From the NCBI GenBank assembly GCA_002478765.1, contig DLQO01000076.1, forward strand, positions 1 through 6,695: DNA of 6,695 nt, given 5' to 3'. Within the stretch, counting starts at the first letter, position 1. Each line of letters begins with the position of its first letter. The notes below the pieces were generated by a model. That model saw only the letters and a program-made list of their open reading frames with translations. It had not been told where the DNA came from and did no database searches. Shown piece after piece: positions 1 through 3,845 of this stretch. A program made the translations under genes and the position numbers. This DNA is from Flavobacteriales bacterium UBA7430 (GTDB lineage: Bacteria; Bacteroidota; Bacteroidia; Flavobacteriales; UBA7430).

Positions 1-1069
1 CGAAGAGGTTTGTAGATTCATCTAAAAACTTCAACAAGGTTTTTACCTTTGTTTTGTTGAACAACATAGAAAACAATTCGCCGCCTTGAGCATTGTTTTG
101 AGCTAAGACATCCAGGAATAAAAGGTCGTAGTTGTTAAACTTGGTTCGTCGGTCAAAATGCCTCAAATCAGAATGCTTTTTTAAGAAGTCGACCAGATTT
201 TTTGTTTTTTTAGTGCAATTGTAAAAAGTATAACCGGTGCTGGCCTTCGTCCACCCTCCGTTTGTTCCAATGTGAAGGATGTTTTTTGAATTGTTATTTC
301 TGAAAGGGTATGCCGTCATGGGAATGGCTCCCTGTTCTTTTCTGGTTATCGTATAATCCTCAATTCCTTGTTTTTTCAGATAATCTTTGATGCCCGATTC
401 GTAAGCATCTTTGCTGAGTAATTTTTCAGAGAACAAGGTGTACTCAAAAAGAGCTTCATTTTTGTTGGTCGGTAAAACATACATGAATCTCGTACTTGCC
501 TCTTGAGGAATGTTGAAATCCATAAATGTGGCTGTGGACGCATCAAAACTTGGTTTTTTTGTTTTGATGAACCAACCGACAAAGTGTTGTTGAAGTACCG
601 GGTACTTTTTTTGTGTATTGTAGTTAGAATATCCAGGTATGCTATTGAAGACCTTCGAGGCATGGTAGTTGCCCTGATTTGTTTGAACGTGAACTCCTTT
701 TTCAGTAGGTTTAATTTCAGTAACGCTTTCGTGGAGGAATTGGATGTTGTCTTTGGCATTTAAAACAGTCCAGATTTTCTGATAAAAATCCTCACTTAGA
801 ATCATTTTGTAAGTATACGGGTTGATGGAGATGTTTTTTTCAGAAGATCCGCCTGCCACGTAAATGGAGTCCCAAGATTTAGAAACGATCCCATCCCACT
901 CGCCACGGCCTACTTCCCAAAAACACCAGGTACGATCTTCATCCTTTCTTTTTTCAGGGTCAATGATGAGGATTGATTTTTCATCAAAAAAAGGGTCGTT
1001 TGCCATACGGTAGGCAAGCATCAATCCGGAAGCGCCGGCTCCAGTTAATATGTAATCGATGTGTTTCAT
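1..1069 (-). CDS. crtY: Lycopene cyclase, CrtY family (3' end cut by window edge)
   Basis: Flavoprotein that cyclises the psi end(s) of lycopene to beta-ionone rings, giving gamma- or beta-carotene; expected to be membrane-associated. My translation gives 356 codons, open to the left edge. Visible motifs: dinucleotide-binding GAGASG at residues 10-15 near the N-terminus, the CrtY signature DRTWCFWE at 45-52, a KEQGAIPMT segment (conserved E-G-IPM), and GTNGGWTKASTGYTF from residue 268, the family's C-terminal FAD-contact region. The last readable residues (LLKFLDESTNLF) match the usual near-C-terminal segment, so I infer only about 25-30 residues are missing. The ATG at 1069 directly abuts the TAA of the upstream cruF-like gene (0 bases between), which indicates operon membership and probable translational coupling. 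Family assignment is firm; whether one or both lycopene ends are cyclised cannot be read from the sequence. Confidence 0.93.
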   Translation of the reverse strand, partial: MKHIDYILTGAGASGLMLAYRMANDPFFDEKSILIIDPEKRKDEDRTWCFWEVGRGEWDGIVSKSWDSIYVAGGSSEKNISINPYTYKMILSEDFYQKIWTVLNAKDNIQFLHESVTEIKPTEKGVHVQTNQGNYHASKVFNSIPGYSNYNTQKKYPVLQQHFVGWFIKTKKPSFDASTATFMDFNIPQEASTRFMYVLPTNKNEALFEYTLFSEKLLSKDAYESGIKDYLKKQGIEDYTITRKEQGAIPMTAYPFRNNNSKNILHIGTNGGWTKASTGYTFYNCTKKTKNLVDFLKKHSDLRHFDRRTKFNNYDLLFLDVLAQNNAQGGELFSMLFNKTKVKTLLKFLDESTNLF

Positions 1070-1693
1070 TTAGAAAATCAAAAATACAGCGAAAAATACA
1101 AATATAGATGCGAATACATGAAAAGAGATTTTTGATTGAGAATCAATCGCGTAAGATTGGTATCCTAAATGAGCTAAACCAGCTATCGCAAACCAAGCCA
1201 AGTAGTTTTGAAGCGGAACGATGCCTCCCTCAAATTCCCAAAAGTCAAATCTAGGCGCCGATACTTCGATGATGACATCCAAAAGAGTCATGATCAGCGC
1301 TCCTAAACCTATTCTAAGCCATTTGTTGTGGGTCATAAATTTTGCCAGGTCTGCGGTTACGATGGTCAACATGCACCAGTTGATGCATATAATCAAGGGC
1401 ACGCCCATGATTTTAAAGCCCAAATTAGCTCCGTAAGAATAGGCCCCGAACAGCAAGCCGTAATTAACGCCCAGCGCTTCTGTGAGGAAGCCCAAAAGAA
1501 ATGGGATGGCAAATGCGTGGACGGTAAATTTAGAAAACCCTTTTAGGTTGATTGCTATAATGAGGAAGCTTAAGCCAAGATTCAAAGGAGTAAGCATCAA
1601 AAACCAATCTTTTGCCGGCGACAAAATTCCGATGATTCCTGAAAGGGTAAACAACCATAAAAGTCCAATTGAAATTTTTGTTTTGGGTGCCAT
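1070..1693 (-). CDS. cruF: CruF-like carotenoid 1',2'-hydratase (DUF422 carotenoid biosynthesis membrane protein)
   Basis: A 207-residue, very hydrophobic protein with about six or seven predicted membrane segments. It shows the pattern I know from the DUF422/CruF family: TEALGVNYGLLFGAYSYG at about residues 71-88, GVPLII-INW at 97-106, D139 and E143 within a membrane helix, then FDFW at 149-152 and P160 followed by NYLAWF at 163-168. The acidic residues are candidate active-site positions. Characterised members (Deinococcus, cyanobacterial CruF) add water to the psi end of gamma-carotene or lycopene to give a 1'-hydroxyl. Its position between a CrtD-type desaturase and a lycopene cyclase fits that role. 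The start lies one base after the crtD stop (TAA-T-ATG) and its TAA abuts the crtY ATG, so all three genes should be one transcript. Alternative: some family members are annotated only as carotenoid biosynthesis protein, and regiochemistry is inferred. Confidence 0.87.
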   Translation of the reverse strand: MAPKTKISIGLLWLFTLSGIIGILSPAKDWFLMLTPLNLGLSFLIIAINLKGFSKFTVHAFAIPFLLGFLTEALGVNYGLLFGAYSYGANLGFKIMGVPLIICINWCMLTIVTADLAKFMTHNKWLRIGLGALIMTLLDVIIEVSAPRFDFWEFEGGIVPLQNYLAWFAIAGLAHLGYQSYAIDSQSKISFHVFASIFVFFAVFLIF

Positions 1694-1694
1694 A

Positions 1695-3170
1695 TTATTG
1701 ATTTTTGTTGATCATTTCAGCCACAATTTTACCTGAGAGCAAACACAGAGGAATTCCGCCTCCGGGGTGAACACTCCCTCCACAGAAATAGAGGTTTGAA
1801 ATGGAGCTACTGAAGTTGGGATGTCTCAAAAAGGCTGCAAATTTCGAATTGCTAGCCGCTCCGTATAAAGAACCTTGGTGGCTTTGTGTTTTTTGTTCGA
1901 TACCACGTGGGTCTAAAACAGATTCGTAAGTAATGAGTTCAGCAATGTTTTCACCCAACAATTTACTTAGTTTTTGAAGGATGTTCTCTCGAGTTTTTTC
2001 AATCAGATCGTCCCAATTTTGTCCTGTATTCCCGGGAACATTGATCATGGTGAACCAGTTCTCACAGCCTTCGGGAGCATCACTGGCCTCTTCCTTAGAA
2101 CTGATGTTCACATAGACTGTAGGATCCTTGGAAATTGTTTTTTGTTTGAAGATAGCGTCAAATTCTACTTTGTAATCTTTTGAGAAAAAGATGTTGTGCA
2201 GGTCCAGTTGTGGAAATTGTTTTTTAATGCCCCAATAAAAAATGAGGGCAGAACTGCTGCGCTCTTGTTTGAGTGTTTTTTCGGGCGCCTTGTGTTTTTT
2301 CAACAGTTTTCTGTAGCTGGGAACCACGTCTGAGTTGGAGATGACAATGTCTGCCGAGACCGATTCTTCATGGGTTTTAATTCCCAGAACTCGTTGGCCT
2401 TCGGTTTCAATTTCTTCGACTTTGGTGTTGAAGACAAAGGATACTCCCAAATCTTTAGCCAGTTGAAAAAGGCTTTCCGTGATTTGGTGCATGCCTCCTT
2501 TCGGAAAATAAGTACCCAAAGACTGTTCCAAGTGGGGGATCATCGACATGATGCCCGGTGTTTGGTAGGGTGAAGAGCCGTTGTAGGTGGCAAACCGATT
2601 GTAAAACTGCACAAGCCTAGAGTCCTCGAACACATTTTCGTTGTGTTTAGACAGGCTGGTGTTGATGTTTAAATGCGGAATACTTAATAAAGCTTTCACC
2701 ATATCTTTGGAAAAATAGGTACCTAATTTGTGCAATGATTTTTCCAAGAATATGGAAGCAGTCGACTCGTATTTTTTTTGACTGGCTTGTAAATAATCCT
2801 CCATGGTCTTTTGAGATACATCAAAGGTCTCAGAAGCTTTTTTTGTAAATTCTTCTAGATCCGAAGGTGCCGAAAAGGTGGTTCCATCTTCAAAGAAATA
2901 ATTGCAGATGACTTCTTTTTTCTTGTAGCTGAAGTAGGAGCTCACAGGTTTGTTGGCACATTCAAAAAGCTCCTCAACAAGATGGGGCAGGGTGAACAAG
3001 GAGGGCCCCATGTCAAATCGATAACCCTGAGCACTCGTTTCCGTCAGTTTTCCGCCTGGGTATGAGTTGGCTTCATACACAAGGACTTCATGTCCGCGAG
3101 ATTGCAACCGAATGGCAGCTGCTAATCCTGCGATGCCGGCACCTATGATGATGATTTTTTGATGTTTCAT
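1695..3170 (-). CDS. crtD: CrtD-type carotenoid 3,4-desaturase (CrtI superfamily flavoprotein)
   Basis: A 491-residue FAD-dependent desaturase, the usual length for CrtI-type enzymes. The N-terminus carries the Rossmann motif IIIIGAGIAGLAAAIRL (residues 6-22), acidic E33 closing the beta-alpha-beta unit, then YPGGKL (37-42) and RFDMGPSLFTLP (51-62). The C-terminus carries NLYFCGGSVHPGGGIPLCLL (459-478), the carotenoid-desaturase signature. I call CrtD rather than phytoene desaturase CrtI because flavobacterial CrtI, as I recall it, has GPSWYWMP where this protein has GPSLFTLP, and because a cruF-like hydratase follows directly. The expected reaction is 3',4'-desaturation of a 1'-hydroxylated end group on the way to saproxanthin or myxol. 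The ATG is secure: an in-frame TAG lies immediately before it. It is the first gene of the crtD-cruF-crtY run. Alternative: a second phytoene or lycopene desaturase with different specificity. Confidence 0.85.
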   Translation of the reverse strand: MKHQKIIIIGAGIAGLAAAIRLQSRGHEVLVYEANSYPGGKLTETSAQGYRFDMGPSLFTLPHLVEELFECANKPVSSYFSYKKKEVICNYFFEDGTTFSAPSDLEEFTKKASETFDVSQKTMEDYLQASQKKYESTASIFLEKSLHKLGTYFSKDMVKALLSIPHLNINTSLSKHNENVFEDSRLVQFYNRFATYNGSSPYQTPGIMSMIPHLEQSLGTYFPKGGMHQITESLFQLAKDLGVSFVFNTKVEEIETEGQRVLGIKTHEESVSADIVISNSDVVPSYRKLLKKHKAPEKTLKQERSSSALIFYWGIKKQFPQLDLHNIFFSKDYKVEFDAIFKQKTISKDPTVYVNISSKEEASDAPEGCENWFTMINVPGNTGQNWDDLIEKTRENILQKLSKLLGENIAELITYESVLDPRGIEQKTQSHQGSLYGAASNSKFAAFLRHPNFSSSISNLYFCGGSVHPGGGIPLCLLSGKIVAEMINKNQ

Positions 3171-3274
3171 CTACGGTCCAATATAGGATGAAATTCAGAA
3201 CTTGTTGGCATGTACTTCAAATTCTTTGAGGCTTTTTTTTGTGTGTTAATGTGCGAAAAAGGCTTTGAATGAAC

Positions 3275-3700
3275 CTACATGGCGGAGTGCGGAAAAGTAT
3301 CGTAACTTCGGTGTTTGGCGAAGTTTCTTAGAAAGTTCAGATGCCCTTTCTTACTCTTGATTTCCATTTTTATCGCATGCTTACCCATTTGCAATTCGAA
3401 GTATTTGTCGTTGGTTTGAAAAGTGATTTGATTGTAACGGGCTACAATGGCATACTCATCATTTAAATAGCGGAAATAAAAGGCCATCCCTTCTTTTTTC
3501 AACTCAAAATTCCCATGCAATAAATCGTTGGATTTCCCATCGCTGATTCCAAGATCCTCGGGATTCAGTTCTAGGATTGTGTATTTGGGAGATCCGTAAA
3601 TGCCCAATCTAATTTTCTCAAAGAGGGAATAGGACTTGCCTGAGATTTTATCCATCTCAATTTCTTTTTTTATACGATCAATACTTGTTTTGAATAGCAT
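3275..3700 (-). CDS. Hypothetical protein, unknown family (141 aa)
   Basis: I do not recognise this protein. It is 141 residues, Lys-rich, with no signal peptide, no membrane segment and no cysteine, so it should be cytosolic. The N-terminal 35 residues look helical and charged. The middle (about 62-110) alternates short hydrophobic strands with turns (FELKKEGMAFYFRYLN, YAIVARYNQITFQT, KYFELQMGKHAIKMEIK), which suggests a small beta-sheet or beta-barrel domain, possibly PH-like; that fold is a guess. The C-terminus is basic (HLNFLRNFAKHRSYD). I accept it as a real gene because a perfect TAAATTTG promoter element lies 21 bases upstream of its ATG with TTTG at a proper -33 distance, and because the ATG-to-stop frame fills the space between the divergent control region and crtD. 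It is divergent from the GH16 gene and 104 bases upstream of crtD in the same direction. Confidence 0.72.
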   Translation of the reverse strand: MLFKTSIDRIKKEIEMDKISGKSYSLFEKIRLGIYGSPKYTILELNPEDLGISDGKSNDLLHGNFELKKEGMAFYFRYLNDEYAIVARYNQITFQTNDKYFELQMGKHAIKMEIKSKKGHLNFLRNFAKHRSYDTFPHSAM

Positions 3701-3721
3701 GGTCTCAGGATTGTGTTTTTA

Positions 3722-3750
3722 CAAATTTACGCATAACTTTTCACAACAAA
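3722..3750 (-). promoter_or_regulatory. Bacteroidetes-type promoter for the 141-aa gene
   Basis: Read on the minus strand, TTTG (3750-3747) is followed after 17 bases by TAAATTTG (3729-3722), a perfect match to the Bacteroidetes -33/-7 consensus TTTG...TAnnTTTG. Transcription would begin near 3715, leaving a leader of about 15 bases before the ATG at 3700. The -33 box directly abuts the palindrome at 3751-3792. Confidence 0.68.
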
Positions 3751-3792
3751 AATCACACAAATAATTAATTGCAATCAATGTTGTGTGTGATT
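3751..3792. promoter_or_regulatory. 42-bp imperfect palindrome between divergent promoters (candidate operator)
   Basis: The outer arms AATCACACA (3751-3759) and TGTGTGATT (3784-3792) are perfect inverted copies. The inner ATT (3764-3766)/AAT (3777-3779) and the central ATTGCAAT (3768-3775) share the same centre, 3771.5. In total 17 of 21 pairs match. The element lies between the -33 region of the leftward promoter and that of the rightward one, where neither predicted transcript would contain it, so a protein-binding site is more likely than an RNA hairpin. The regulator is unknown. Confidence 0.6.
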
Positions 3793-3821
3793 CTCAAAGA
3801 GCAGAAAATGATTTATATTTG
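3791..3821 (+). promoter_or_regulatory. Bacteroidetes-type promoter for the GH16 gene
   Basis: TATATTTG (3814-3821) is a perfect TAnnTTTG -7 element. The -33 box is poor: TTC at 3791-3793 with a 20-base spacer is the best match at the right distance. Such a weak -33 often goes with dependence on an activator. The start site would fall near 3827, about 19 bases before the ATG at 3846 and downstream of the in-frame GTG at 3783, so it also decides the start codon. Confidence 0.62.
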
Positions 3822-3845
3822 AACGAAACCTCAATACAGCCTCCC

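Noticed and set aside
376..763. Overlapping open frames of 127 aa (minus) and 86 aa (plus) inside crtY
   Set aside because: They lie in other frames of the clearly conserved crtY sequence, with no promoter or family motif; they are shadows.
1695..3170. Phytoene desaturase CrtI as the product
   Set aside because: The SLFT form of the GPS motif and the adjacent cruF-like gene fit CrtD better; CrtI cannot be fully excluded without a phylogeny.
3178..3185. TATATTGG (minus strand) as a crtD promoter
   Set aside because: One mismatch to TAnnTTTG, no TTG at the -33 distance, and only 7 bases to the ATG; too weak to annotate.
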